The notes: generated by a model from the sequence alone, not told the origin. A stretch of DNA of 28,654 nt from Clostridium sp. CAG:967 (GCA_000433095.1 HF991483.1:1-28654); one strand, 5' to 3'. Numbered from the stretch's first letter, positions 1 through 7,998 are shown. A program made the numbers and translations.

Positions 1-2
1 CT

Positions 3-569
3 TCTTTGATGCAGAATCATCAGAGAAAAACGTATGTAACACAGCTGCACAAATTTTATAATATTTTGTCGCAAGCTTTGGTTCAATACCAGAATGATAA
101 AAATGCATTGAACTTAAAGGAAGCAGGTTTAACAAGTTTAGATGCACTTGATGAATTTTTTCAAAATTACTTTAAGATTGTTAGTAGCTGCAATTCTAAT
201 GTCACCCCTTGTTTCGCATCAGAGTATAAAAATATGTTAGGCAAAACATATAAAGTTGGATTAGAACATCATATAACACTTGCTGACGGAACTTCTGTTG
301 CATACTCATGCCACGGTGGTGATAATATTGTATTTACTGTTTACGTTGATATAAATGGTCCAAAAGGTCCTAACATAGCAGGTAGAGATACATTTGCAAT
401 ATATATTTATAATAACGGGGTAATAGATGATTACTTTACGGGTATGGCACCTATGACAAATGAAGAGCGTGAAACTGCATTTAATAACAAGTGTGCTGAT
501 CCGAAAATGGAAAACTGGTATGGTTGTTTTGGCAAAATCTTAAACGATAACTGGGAAATGAATTATTAA
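3..569 (+). CDS. Type IV pilin-like protein, 5' end outside window (partial)
   Basis: The reading frame is open to the left edge. Its first residues (SLMQNHQRKTY) line up with the part of the other pilins here that follows the hydrophobic N-terminal helix (PTLMNQYQRKA in the gene at 20170-20868). The prepilin cleavage motif and helix should therefore lie just before the window, and the in-frame TTG/ATG at 6-11 is probably not the true start. The C-terminal half carries the signature shared by all four pilins, DINGPKGPNIAGRDTFAIY, and ends with GCFGKILNDNWEMNY, nearly the same tail as the pilins at 20.2-21.6 kb. The product is inferred to be a minor pilin or pseudopilin, exported and assembled at the inner membrane. 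The stop overlaps by 4 bp the stop of the opposite-strand HAD gene. I see no terminator between them. Confidence 0.8.
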   Translation, partial: SLMQNHQRKTYVTQLHKFYNILSQALVQYQNDKNALNLKEAGLTSLDALDEFFQNYFKIVSSCNSNVTPCFASEYKNMLGKTYKVGLEHHITLADGTSVAYSCHGGDNIVFTVYVDINGPKGPNIAGRDTFAIYIYNNGVIDDYFTGMAPMTNEERETAFNNKCADPKMENWYGCFGKILNDNWEMNY

Positions 570-1255
570 TTTTTCAAGCAAGGAGTTTCAAAAATGTTCC
601 TGTCAATCTGGTCAAAATTTTCTATAATTTGACTAACGGCAGGAATATTCTTATATAAATCTTTGCTTTCCATAGATGCAATAGCTATGATTTTACCTAT
701 GCCTGCTGATTTTGCCGCTTCTATCCCTGAAATTGCATCTTCAACGACTATGCATTCTTCAGGTTTTAATCCAAGTTTTTCGGCTGCTTTAATATAAATA
801 TCAGGAGCCGGTTTACCCGGTAATGTGCCGTCAGCGTAAACAATCTTATTTATATCAAACCATTGAGCAAGTTTAAATTCTTCTATAAAAAAGTCAACAT
901 TGTCTTTTTCAGACATAGTTGCAATAGTATGTGGAATATTTTTTTCTGTTAGATAGTTCAACAGATTAACCGCACCTGGTGCCAGAACAGTATTTTCTTT
1001 GTCAGCTCTGCACATATCTCTGTACACAGCTTCTTTTTCTTTAGCAAGTTTATCAACCATTTCTTTAGAAGGTTTTTTGCCGATAGCATAAGCAATAATA
1101 TCTTCATTGGTTCTTCCGAACATGTATTTTCTCATTTCATCATCAGTGAAAGCTGAACCTCTGAGTTTTGCAGAGTATTCTCTCCATGCTTCGTAATGTT
1201 TTTCTGAATCGAAAAAAAGTGTTCCGTTAAAATCAAAAATTATTCCTTTATACAT
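566..1255 (-). CDS. HAD-superfamily hydrolase, subfamily IA (phosphoglucomutase/phosphatase-like)
   Basis: The 229-aa protein has the four HAD motifs of the beta-phosphoglucomutase/phosphatase branch. Motif I is D8-F-N-G-T near the N-terminus, motif II is near TIATMSEKDN, motif III is the Lys of GKPAPDIY, and motif IV is VVEDAISGIEAAKSAG. A helical C1 cap lies between about residues 15 and 85. In most family members the second position of motif I is Asp, the general acid/base. Here it is Asn10, so the chemistry may be altered or slower. It starts 12 bp after the TPR gene upstream on the same strand and has a good SD (GAGGAC), so the two are probably cotranscribed. The substrate cannot be told from sequence. 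Confidence 0.85.
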   Translation of the reverse strand: MYKGIIFDFNGTLFFDSEKHYEAWREYSAKLRGSAFTDDEMRKYMFGRTNEDIIAYAIGKKPSKEMVDKLAKEKEAVYRDMCRADKENTVLAPGAVNLLNYLTEKNIPHTIATMSEKDNVDFFIEEFKLAQWFDINKIVYADGTLPGKPAPDIYIKAAEKLGLKPEECIVVEDAISGIEAAKSAGIGKIIAIASMESKDLYKNIPAVSQIIENFDQIDRNIFETPCLKN

Positions 1256-1267
1256 TTGTGTCCTCTT

Positions 1268-1888
1268 TTACATTTGGCGTTCAATAAGTTTATTATAAAA
1301 TTCAATATATTTTTCTGCTGTTTTTTTGTTATTTAATTTTTTATATACATACGCAAGATTATAGTAAAAATCAGGTACGGTATTTTTATAATCAGTAGCA
1401 AGAAGCAACTCGTATTTTGCTTTTCTGTACTGTTCTGTTTTAATGTATGCACAGCCTAAATTGTAGTGTGCATAAGCGTATTCGGGGTTGAGTTTGATAA
1501 CTTTTTTATATTGCTCGATAGCCATATTGGGTCTGCCGTCCTGGAGGTAAATATTACCGAGATTATAGTGTGCTTTATAATATTTTTCATCGGTATTAAT
1601 GGCTTTATTGTACATAAATATAGCTTCATCAATTTTACCCTGGTCTTGCAATATATTTCCCATTAATAACCAGTTTTGGGCGGTTCTTTCATCTTCTGGA
1701 ATACTCAAAAATAGATTAAATGCACTTTTAATATCATTTTCCGCATAAAAAACATTTGCCTGACTTGTAATATTTTTATACTGTTCTGATTGAACTACAG
1801 TATTTTCCGGAGCTTTTTTCAAGCTTAGGGAATAAGCACAGTTTGAAGTCAATATAATTAATGATAATATAAGCAAAAATCTTCTCAT
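1268..1888 (-). CDS. Secreted TPR-repeat protein
   Basis: The protein has four to five tetratricopeptide repeats, for example AHYNLGNIYLQDGRPNMAIE and the next unit beginning AHYNLGCAY. I placed the start at the ATG at 1888 because it gives a typical signal peptide: MRRF, a run of Leu/Ile, then SNCAYS before the mature part. A GTG at 1924 would add 12 residues in front of it. The sequence LTSNC resembles a lipobox but has Asn where Gly, Ala or Ser is expected, so cleavage by signal peptidase I after AYS is more likely. TPRs mediate protein contacts, and the partner is unknown. It is the first gene of a two-gene leftward unit with the HAD hydrolase. There is no clear SD before either start. 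Confidence 0.8.
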   Translation of the reverse strand: MRRFLLILSLIILTSNCAYSLSLKKAPENTVVQSEQYKNITSQANVFYAENDIKSAFNLFLSIPEDERTAQNWLLMGNILQDQGKIDEAIFMYNKAINTDEKYYKAHYNLGNIYLQDGRPNMAIEQYKKVIKLNPEYAYAHYNLGCAYIKTEQYRKAKYELLLATDYKNTVPDFYYNLAYVYKKLNNKKTAEKYIEFYNKLIERQM

Positions 1889-1958
1889 AAGAGGATTATA
1901 AACTAAATTAAAAAAAATATCCACAAAAATTTGACTTTATTTTTATATGGTTCATAGT

Positions 1959-2027
1959 GTTATTGATGTCTCTTTTACTGATTTAACTCCCGCACTTTCG
2001 ACTCCTTTGTGCGGGTGTTCTTTTTTT
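1959..2027 (+). ncRNA. Candidate small RNA with an anti-Shine-Dalgarno loop
   Basis: A strong rightward terminator (1989-2027) stands in the gap between two divergent genes, so neither gene needs it. A -35 box TTGACT (1931-1936) and a weak -10 CATAGT (1953-1958), 16 bp apart, could start a transcript of about 65 nt ending at this terminator. The 13-nt loop holds ACTCCTTT, complementary to AAAGGAGT, that is, to typical ribosome binding sites of this genome. No known RNA family was recognised. Confidence 0.35.
1989..2027 (+). terminator. Rho-independent terminator (orphan)
   Basis: The arms CCCGCAC (1989-1995) and GTGCGGG (2009-2015) form a 7-bp GC-rich stem with a 13-nt loop, followed by a U-rich tract with seven consecutive T (2021-2027). 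The polarity is rightward. It lies upstream of the thyX promoter and upstream of the leftward TPR gene. Confidence 0.7.
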
Positions 2028-2075
2028 CTGTTTTCTCTACAAAAATTTACATTTTATCAATATTAGACTTTTGGG

Positions 2076-2084
2076 TGGTATAAT
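2076..2084 (+). promoter_or_regulatory. Extended -10 promoter for thyX
   Basis: TGG-TATAAT is an extended -10 element 35 bp before the thyX ATG, leaving a leader of about 28 nt that includes the SD AGGGGAG. The -35 region (2056-2061) is weak, as is common with extended -10 promoters. Confidence 0.5.
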
Positions 2085-2119
2085 TGTTTTGTGAAACTTT
2101 TTGATGTAGGGGAGATATT

Positions 2120-2809
2120 ATGCAAGAAAATAATCAGCCTGTAGTTAATTTAATTTCAAAGCCTGATAATATGTTAAAAACCGTTTATACTGCGTGCAGA
2201 ACATGTTACAGTGCAGACTATCCTATTAATATTTATAACAGTACTGATGATGAAGAAAAAATGCTTAAATTAATAGAACGTGTAATTTCATCAGGTCATT
2301 ATTCAACAATTGAGCATATACAGGTTAGTTTTGCCATATCAAATGTTTCACGTGCATGTACGCACCAGCTTGTGCGCCACAGACATATGTCTTTCTCGCA
2401 AAAATCTCAAAGATATGTAAAAGAAAAAGGTCAGTTTGATTATATTATTCCGCCTACTATCGAGCGAAATTCAGAATTAAAAGAAAAATTTGATAATTTT
2501 ATGGGACAAATAGCAGATCAGTATCAGGAATTTGTAGAAGCAGGAGTTCCTGCGGAGGATGCAAGATTTGTTCTTCCTAACGCTGCTGCAAGCTCTATGG
2601 TCGTAAGTATGAATTTAAGAGAACTTATTCACGTTGCTAACTTAAGGCTTTGTTCAAGAGCTCAATACGAAATCAGATTGCTTGTTAAAAAGATGTGTGA
2701 AGAATTAATTAAAGAAGAAGCATGGTTAAAACCTTATCTTGTTCCTAAATGCGAAAGATTAGGTTTTTGTGATGAGGATAAATCCTGCGGAAGGATGCCG
2801 ACTAAATAA
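2120..2809 (+). CDS. thyX: Flavin-dependent thymidylate synthase ThyX
   Basis: It converts dUMP to dTMP using methylene-tetrahydrofolate, FAD and NADPH, replacing ThyA. The ThyX signature RHR-x7-SxR is complete: R86-H87-R88, then seven residues, then S96-Q97-R98. HYSTIEH (60-66) and LRLCSRAQYEIR (near 175-186), the conserved FAD- and dUMP-contacting stretches, are also present. The length of 229 aa is normal. The start ATG has a strong SD (AGGGGAG, 5 nt upstream). The stop codon TAA shares its last A with the ATG of the transporter gene that follows, so the two are translationally coupled. Confidence 0.97.
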   Translation: MQENNQPVVNLISKPDNMLKTVYTACRTCYSADYPINIYNSTDDEEKMLKLIERVISSGHYSTIEHIQVSFAISNVSRACTHQLVRHRHMSFSQKSQRYVKEKGQFDYIIPPTIERNSELKEKFDNFMGQIADQYQEFVEAGVPAEDARFVLPNAAASSMVVSMNLRELIHVANLRLCSRAQYEIRLLVKKMCEELIKEEAWLKPYLVPKCERLGFCDEDKSCGRMPTK

Positions 2810-4113
2810 TGTTGGAATTACTTATTAATCCTATTATTGTTTCGGTTATTCTTCTGTGTATTTTGTGTTTATGCAGAGTAAATGTTTTGCTTGCTCTTAT
2901 TGTTTCTGCAATAGTAGCAGGTAAAATAGCAGGTTTGCATGCAGGTCAGATTATGGACTTGTTTATAAACGGTATGGGTCAAAACAGCGAAACAGCTTTG
3001 AGCTACATTCTGCTCGGAACCTTTGCTGCTGCAATGGCGCATACAGGGCTTGCCGATGTGCTTGCAAAAAGAATTGCTTTATTAATAAAAAATAATAAAT
3101 TTATTTTGTTATTAATACTTACTTTACTTGCTTGTGCTTCGCAAAACCTTATACCTGTTCACATTGCATTTATTCCTGTAATAATTCCTCCTCTGCTTTC
3201 TGTTATGAATAAACTAAAGTTAGACAGAAGGGCTGTTGCCTGTGCTCTTGCATTTGGTCTTGTAACTCCTTATATTGTTTTGCCTGCCGGCTTCGGGTTA
3301 ATCTTTCAAAGACTTCTTGCCGATAATATGTCATTGAACGGGATGACTATTAATGTAACAGATGTTTGGAAATCGGTGTGGTTTTTGGGAGCAGGTTTGC
3401 TTGCAGGTCTGTTATTTGCAGTATTCATTTCTTACAGAAAACCGAGAGAATATGAAAATATTGAAATTAAAAAAGAAAGAAGACGTTCACTGCGTTTTAC
3501 TGGCAGTCATTATATAACTTTACTTGCTGCAATTGCTACTCTTGCTGTTCAACTGTGGACGAAATCATTGCCGCTGGGAGCTTTAATAGGTTTAACGATA
3601 ATTTTTGGAACCCGTGCAATAAATCCTGAAAAAATGGATATTTTAATTAATGAAGGTATTGGTTTAATGGGATATGTTGCATTTGTTATGCTTGTTGCAG
3701 CGGGCTTTGCGGGAGTGTTAAAAGCTACCGGAGGAATTGATGTTCTGGTTAATTCTTTAATTCCGTTTATGCTGGGAAGCAAACTTGTAGCTGCATTTTT
3801 AATGCTTATAGTGGGCTTATTTATAACAATCGGTATTGGAACATCTTTTGGCACAATTCCAATTTTAGCGGTATTGTTTGTTCCTATATTTCTTCATTTA
3901 GGGTTCAATCCTATGGAAGCAATTATTGTTTTTGCGGCTGCTGCTGCACTCGGTGATGCCGGTTCTCCTGCTTCGGGTACTACTTTAGGACCTACGGCAG
4001 GACTTGATGCTGACGGTCAGCATAATCATATTCAGGACACGTGTATACCGACATTTTTACATTATAATATTCCGTTAATTTTATTTGCGCTGCTTGCAGT
4101 GATAATATTTTAG
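2809..4113 (+). CDS. YuiF/NhaC-like Na+/H+ antiporter-family transporter
   Basis: This 434-aa protein is almost entirely hydrophobic, with about 11-12 membrane segments. A charged cytoplasmic loop near residues 205-225 (YRKPREY to KKERRRS) divides it into two halves of similar layout, as in the ion-transporter superfamily. The conserved stretches SQNLIPVHIAFIPVIIPPLL and GDAGSPASGTTLGPTAGLDADGQHNH match my recollection of the YuiF group of the Na+/H+ antiporter family, in which the last His-rich loop is typical. The substrate is uncertain: proton/sodium exchange and amino-acid export have both been suggested for relatives. The start overlaps the thyX stop (TAATG). tRNA-Arg follows 25 bp after the stop. 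Confidence 0.75.
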   Translation: MLELLINPIIVSVILLCILCLCRVNVLLALIVSAIVAGKIAGLHAGQIMDLFINGMGQNSETALSYILLGTFAAAMAHTGLADVLAKRIALLIKNNKFILLLILTLLACASQNLIPVHIAFIPVIIPPLLSVMNKLKLDRRAVACALAFGLVTPYIVLPAGFGLIFQRLLADNMSLNGMTINVTDVWKSVWFLGAGLLAGLLFAVFISYRKPREYENIEIKKERRRSLRFTGSHYITLLAAIATLAVQLWTKSLPLGALIGLTIIFGTRAINPEKMDILINEGIGLMGYVAFVMLVAAGFAGVLKATGGIDVLVNSLIPFMLGSKLVAAFLMLIVGLFITIGIGTSFGTIPILAVLFVPIFLHLGFNPMEAIIVFAAAAALGDAGSPASGTTLGPTAGLDADGQHNHIQDTCIPTFLHYNIPLILFALLAVIIF

Positions 4114-4138
4114 AGGTATTATAATTTTGTTAAATAGT

Positions 4139-4215
4139 GGCTTCGTAGCTCAGCAGGATAGAGCAGCGGTTTCCTAAACCGAAGATCGTGCGTTCGAATC
4201 GCACCGGGGCCGCCA
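4139..4215 (+). tRNA. tRNA-Arg (anticodon CCT)
   Basis: A full cloverleaf is visible. The acceptor GGCTTCG pairs with CGGGGCC, with two G-U pairs. The D-arm is GCTC/GAGC, the anticodon loop is TTCCTAA (CCT, reads AGG), and the T-arm is GTGCG/CGCAC around TTCGAAT. The discriminator is G and CCA is encoded. The anticodon stem has a G-A mismatch at 27-43. A TATAAT lies 13 bp upstream at 4120-4125. Confidence 0.95.
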
Positions 4216-4230
4216 TTTAAGGATAATATA

Positions 4231-5202
4231 ATGTTAAATAAAAAAGAAATAGTTGATATATTAAAAAGCCCTGATACTTCTGTTTTCAAAAAAGCTGATG
4301 AAATTCGTAAAAAGTATGTGGGGGATGCTGTTCATCTTAGAGGGTTAATAGAATTTTCAAATATATGTAAAAGAAATTGCCAGTATTGCGGACTGCAATG
4401 TTCAAATAAAAATGTTGAAAGATACAGACTTACAAAAGAAGAAATTTTAAGAATAGCAAAATTCGGTGCTGATTCAGGTTATAAAACAATTGTTATGCAA
4501 TCAGGCGAAGACAATTATTTTAGCGCAAAAATCCTTTGCGAAATTATTTCTGAAATAAAATCGTTGGGCGTTGCTTTAACTCTAAGTCTTGGCGAGAGAA
4601 CATTTGATGAATACAAAGCATTTAAGGATGCCGGTGCTGACAGATTTTTAATAAGAATTGAAACTACTGATGAAAATTTATATAAAAAAATGCATCCGTC
4701 AGCAGATTTTGAGAACAGAAAACGCTGTTTAAGAGATCTGAAAAAAATAGGTTTTGAAACAGGTACAGGATGTCTTGTAGGTTTGCCAGGACAAACTGTT
4801 GAGTCTTTAGCTGATGATATTTTATTTTTCAAAGAGCTTGATGCTGATATGATTGGGATAGGACCATTTATTTCACATCCTGATACACCTCTTTCTAATG
4901 AACCTGACGGAGATTTTGATTTAGCTTTAAAAGTTATGGCAGTAACAAGGCTTGTACTTCCAAATATTAATATTCCTGCGACAACTGCAATGGAAACCCT
5001 AAGAAAAAACGGCAGACTTTTGGCGCTTCAAAGCGGTGCTAATGTTGTAATGCCTAATTTAACAGACAGCGAGCATAAAAAACTTTACTCAATTTATCCG
5101 AATAAAGCTGGTGTTACACGTGAAGATGTTGCATTGATGCTAAAAGATATAGGACGTTATGTTGCAGATGATTTCGGATTTAGAAAAAGCTCTGCTAAAT
5201 AA
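4231..5202 (+). CDS. hydE: [FeFe]-hydrogenase H-cluster maturase HydE (radical SAM)
   Basis: It is a radical-SAM enzyme helping to build the diiron subcluster of [FeFe]-hydrogenase. The 4Fe-4S motif is C46-x3-C50-x2-C53 in IEFSNICKRNCQYCGLQC. HydE-type stretches follow: SNKNVERYRLT, VMQSGEDNY, HPSADFENRKRCLRDLK, TGCLVGLPGQT and IGIGPFISHPDTPL. The last two distinguish HydE from BioB and PylB. The length of 323 aa is slightly short but complete. The SD AAGGA lies about 8 nt before the ATG. The gene sits alone between two tRNA-Arg genes, and no hydA, hydF or hydG is in the window. It implies hydrogen-evolving or -consuming anaerobic metabolism. Confidence 0.9.
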   Translation: MLNKKEIVDILKSPDTSVFKKADEIRKKYVGDAVHLRGLIEFSNICKRNCQYCGLQCSNKNVERYRLTKEEILRIAKFGADSGYKTIVMQSGEDNYFSAKILCEIISEIKSLGVALTLSLGERTFDEYKAFKDAGADRFLIRIETTDENLYKKMHPSADFENRKRCLRDLKKIGFETGTGCLVGLPGQTVESLADDILFFKELDADMIGIGPFISHPDTPLSNEPDGDFDLALKVMAVTRLVLPNINIPATTAMETLRKNGRLLALQSGANVVMPNLTDSEHKKLYSIYPNKAGVTREDVALMLKDIGRYVADDFGFRKSSAK

Positions 5203-5271
5203 TTACATAGCAAAGCTTTTCGGTTCTTGTTATATAACCGGCTGTCAACCGTTATTATTATACAGCAAAAA

Positions 5272-5345
5272 TGTGCCTGATGCGATTCGAACGCACGACC
5301 TTCTCCTTCGGAGGGAGACACTCTATCCAACTGAGCTACAGGCAC
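5272..5345 (-). tRNA. tRNA-Arg (anticodon CCG)
   Basis: On the minus strand the acceptor GTGCCTG pairs perfectly with CAGGCAC. The D-arm GCTC/GAGT, the anticodon stem TCTCC/GGAGA with loop CTCCGAA (CCG, reads CGG), and the T-loop TTCGAAT are clear. The discriminator is A. CCA is not encoded, unlike the tRNA-Arg(CCT) 1.1 kb away. It lies 15 bp after the exonuclease gene on the same strand. Confidence 0.95.
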
Positions 5346-5360
5346 AATTACTTATATATT

Positions 5361-5897
5361 CTACATAAATTCTGCCATTTTAGCAAGAACGTATGCTTTT
5401 AAGCACTTGTATAATTCAAATGTAACTCTGCAATCCTCAAGCCCTCTATGCATTCTGCCGCTTTTAATTTCATAATAATCAGCAAGAGTTTTTAATTTAT
5501 GATTTTCACAATCAAGTTTTAATTTTCTTGCAATTTTTAGAGTATCAACGTAGCTGTTTGAAAAAGCTTTATTAAGATATTTCATTGATTTATCATAAAT
5601 AAAATTTATATCAAAATTTATATTATGCCCCAAAACTGTGTCTTTGCCGACAAACTCCAAGAATTCGGGAAGAATTTCTTCAATGGAAAGTTCATTCTCA
5701 AGCATTGAGTTACTTATACCCGTAAGTTTTGAAATAAATCCTCCGACAGGTCTTTGCGGTTTTATGAGTTTGGAAAAAGTTTTGACAATTTTACCTTCTC
5801 TAACCCTTATGGCTGACAATTCTATAATGTCATCTATTGCAGAATTTAATCCGTTTGTTTCTATATCTATTACAGTGTAATCATCAGGGAAAGTCAT
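5361..5897 (-). CDS. DnaQ-like 3'-5' exonuclease (DEDDh family)
   Basis: It carries the DEDDh exonuclease motifs: Exo I DIETNG (D and E), Exo II LGHNINFDINF, and Exo III HRGLEDCRVT with the His-x4-Asp pair. It may be a proofreading subunit or a free-standing PolC-epsilon-like exonuclease, acting on DNA or RNA ends. I chose the ATG at 5897, giving 178 aa, because it has a clear SD (AAGGGAG, 8 nt spacing). An in-frame ATG at 5960 would add 21 residues, including KGESL, a stretch I recall in some relatives. However, it sits directly on the U-tract of the lemA terminator and has no independent SD. The exact start is therefore uncertain. Confidence 0.85.
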   Translation of the reverse strand: MTFPDDYTVIDIETNGLNSAIDDIIELSAIRVREGKIVKTFSKLIKPQRPVGGFISKLTGISNSMLENELSIEEILPEFLEFVGKDTVLGHNINFDINFIYDKSMKYLNKAFSNSYVDTLKIARKLKLDCENHKLKTLADYYEIKSGRMHRGLEDCRVTFELYKCLKAYVLAKMAEFM

Positions 5898-5962
5898 TAA
5901 GCTTTCTCCCTTAATTCTGCTGTTTAGTCTGTTTGAAAATTTTTCGTCATAATTTAGCATTT

Positions 5963-6013
5963 AAAAAGTCCCCAAATGTATAACCACATATTAGCATACA
6001 ATTTGAGGACTTT
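5963..6013 (-). terminator. Rho-independent terminator of lemA
   Basis: The 13-nt arms AAAGTCCTCAAAT (6013-6001) and ATTTGGGGACTTT (5977-5965) pair with one G-U, and the distal arm runs into TTTTT on the minus strand. The inner loop can pair further (TGTAT/ATACA). It separates lemA from the exonuclease gene. Confidence 0.8.
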
Positions 6014-6027
6014 AAAATTTTTGTAAT

Positions 6028-6600
6028 TTATTTTAAATAATCACTTGCATTTACCGGCTGACGTTCTTTTTCATCAGTTACTTCAAAGTAAGGTAAGTCG
6101 GATTTTATTCTTAAAGATTGAGCTAACATTGAACCAGGCCAAATCTCAACTGCATTTTTTAAATCCAGCACTGATGCATTATAAAATCTTCTTGAAGCTG
6201 CAATATGTTCCTCAACTTCAGAATATGTTTCCATTGCTTGAACCATTGTATTATCTGACTTTAATTGAGGATAGTTTTCAACAGAAACCATTAATTGGCT
6301 CATTTTAGACTGAATATCTTTATCCAGCTGCATTTTTTGTGAAATAGTATCTTCACCTTGAAGTTTTAATGCTTCTGTTCTTAGTCTGGTAATATCTTCG
6401 ATTAAACTTCTTTCATGTTCCATAAATTTGTTAGCGATGAACAGAACATTAGGAATTAAATCATAACGTTTTTTTAATTGAACATCAATACTGGCAAGAG
6501 CTTCTTTTACTTTGTTCTTTTTTTTGATAAGTGATACATATACAGAGTAAAACCACCATGCTGCAACAAGTACTAAACCTGATAAAATTGTAAGTGACAT
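6028..6600 (-). CDS. lemA: LemA family membrane protein
   Basis: It has one N-terminal membrane helix (about residues 3-22) and then a helical bundle with the LemA hallmarks. These are KNKVKEALASIDVQLKKRYD followed by LIPN, YPQLKSDNTM, EEHIAASRRFYNASVLDLKN and a final YFEVTDEKERQPV. LemA proteins are envelope proteins with N-terminus outside and C-terminus in the cytoplasm. Their molecular role is still unclear. The length of 190 aa is typical. The start has a strong SD (GAAGGAG), a consensus-like promoter at 6626-6654 drives it, and a terminator follows at once, so it is a monocistronic unit inside a row of leftward genes. Confidence 0.9.
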   Translation of the reverse strand: MSLTILSGLVLVAAWWFYSVYVSLIKKKNKVKEALASIDVQLKKRYDLIPNVLFIANKFMEHERSLIEDITRLRTEALKLQGEDTISQKMQLDKDIQSKMSQLMVSVENYPQLKSDNTMVQAMETYSEVEEHIAASRRFYNASVLDLKNAVEIWPGSMLAQSLRIKSDLPYFEVTDEKERQPVNASDYLK

Positions 6601-6625
6601 ATTTCTCTCCTTCTATATTAAGAGT

Positions 6626-6654
6626 ATCATACCATTTTTTGAGTTTTTTGGCAA
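6626..6654 (-). promoter_or_regulatory. Sigma70-type promoter of lemA
   Basis: TTGCCA (-35, 6654-6649), a 17-bp spacer and TATGAT (-10, 6631-6626) precede lemA by about 25 bp, with TGG just before the -10. The element sits immediately after the stop codon of the LCP gene, so lemA can be expressed apart from mgtE-LCP. Confidence 0.75.
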
Positions 6655-6656
6655 TT

Positions 6657-7985
6657 CTAATTACCTGATAATATGATTGTAAAGTCACTTTCACCACAGT
6701 GATAGTTCACAGGATCATATACAAACTGTAATCCGCCGAAAGCTTCGTTTTTCTTTTTCAGCCAGTTGTAGTAATCATTTGTGACTTTGCTTGAGTGTGC
6801 AATAAATTGAGAGTGTGCTCTTGTAGCTTTTCCTGTACATTTTACTTCGATGCCTGCTTCTTTAAGGTTTGCAGCCATAGCATCACCTTTCGCTGCATCA
6901 GAAGCAAGTACGCTTGCTGTCATGGGAGCTGCTTCATCGAAGTGTTCTCTGTCACGGTAAATTATACGGTTAACTACTTCCTGTGTTTTTTCGGGATCTA
7001 AAATCCAGTAGCTGATGTAACCTTTTTGGTTAGGAGCACCGGGAAGCATAGCTATTTCTATTTTATCCATGTCAATATGTTTTGCTAAAGCAGCGTATTG
7101 TGACATTTCATAGAAAGACATATCTGTTTTAACATATTTTTTTGCAACTGAAATGATATCAGGAATTTTAGTAATTGTAGAAGGCTGCTTTAATTGAGTT
7201 AAAAGACTTCTTAAGAGCCACTGCTGTCTTTGAGTTCTTCCGATATCACCCAGAGCATCATGTCTAAACCTTAGGTATTCAACAGCCTGCTGACCGTTTA
7301 AGTGGTGATTACCTTTTGAAAAATTGATATGAAGGTTTCCCGAATAATCGTTGTAATGCATAGGTTTTTCAATATAAATATCAAGTCCGTCCATTGCATC
7401 AACAATAGCTTTTACGGCATCATCATGAACCATTATGTATCTGTCAATATGAACACCCAGAGTGTCTTCTACGGTTTTCTTTGTCATTTCAATGCCGCCG
7501 ATAGCATGAGCCGCATTAATCTTGTTAACCCCGTTATCTCTCGGAAGATAAACCTTACTGTCACGGGGAATTGACAATGCATTTACAGATTTTGTTTTAG
7601 GATCAACGTTTACTAAGATTATTGTATCTGTTCTTGTGCCTGACCATAAGTCGTTCGGGTTGCCGCTGGCATCAACTCCTAGAAATAATATGTTTTGGCG
7701 TCTTAAACCAAAAGGAAATGCAAAGTCAGCATGTTCTTTATTATCATTACTTCTTACAAGTTTTTGGAATACTTTGGTAATGGGAGCATCTTCACCGAAT
7801 TGTTTTTCAAAAAAGTTTTCATCTCCCGCAAACATAAATATAGCTAAGAGCAAACCTGCAAAAACAATCATCATACCTATAAGTATTTTGGCAAATGAGG
7901 ATTGTTCTTCTTTTGCCTGTCTGGCGTGTTTAACAAATGAATTAGTTCTTTCTTCTCTATTTCTTCTTTGAGTTTGATTTGTCAT
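6657..7985 (-). CDS. LytR-CpsA-Psr (LCP) family cell-wall glycopolymer transferase
   Basis: The layout is a cytoplasmic basic N-terminus, one membrane helix (about residues 32-53), an extracytoplasmic LCP domain (about 95-265) and a LytR_C domain (about 350-440). LCP motifs are present: TRTDTIILVNVDP with the conserved Asp, LSIPRDSKVYLP with Arg-Asp, KINAAHAIGG, and YLRFRHDALGDIGRTQRQQ near 237-255. LCP enzymes attach lipid-linked glycopolymers to peptidoglycan or other acceptors. It starts 13 bp after mgtE ends, with SD AAAGG, so it is cotranscribed with mgtE. The 442-aa length fits the two-domain form. The acceptor polymer is unknown. Confidence 0.92.
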   Translation of the reverse strand: MTNQTQRRNREERTNSFVKHARQAKEEQSSFAKILIGMMIVFAGLLLAIFMFAGDENFFEKQFGEDAPITKVFQKLVRSNDNKEHADFAFPFGLRRQNILFLGVDASGNPNDLWSGTRTDTIILVNVDPKTKSVNALSIPRDSKVYLPRDNGVNKINAAHAIGGIEMTKKTVEDTLGVHIDRYIMVHDDAVKAIVDAMDGLDIYIEKPMHYNDYSGNLHINFSKGNHHLNGQQAVEYLRFRHDALGDIGRTQRQQWLLRSLLTQLKQPSTITKIPDIISVAKKYVKTDMSFYEMSQYAALAKHIDMDKIEIAMLPGAPNQKGYISYWILDPEKTQEVVNRIIYRDREHFDEAAPMTASVLASDAAKGDAMAANLKEAGIEVKCTGKATRAHSQFIAHSSKVTNDYYNWLKKKNEAFGGLQFVYDPVNYHCGESDFTIILSGN

Positions 7986-7998
7986 ATTTTCTACCTTT

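Noticed and set aside
1947..2069. 40-aa ORF (starting MVHSVIDVSF) across the orphan terminator
   Set aside because: No SD, and the composition follows the hairpin and T-run, so coding is unlikely.
5205..5270. CGGTT...AACCG stem after hydE as a terminator
   Set aside because: The stem is only 5 bp with a 10-nt loop and no T-run follows on either strand.
5157..5368. ORFs on both strands across tRNA-Arg(CCG), such as the one containing VAQLDRVSPSEGEGRAFESH
   Set aside because: This is the well-known false translation of a tRNA gene.
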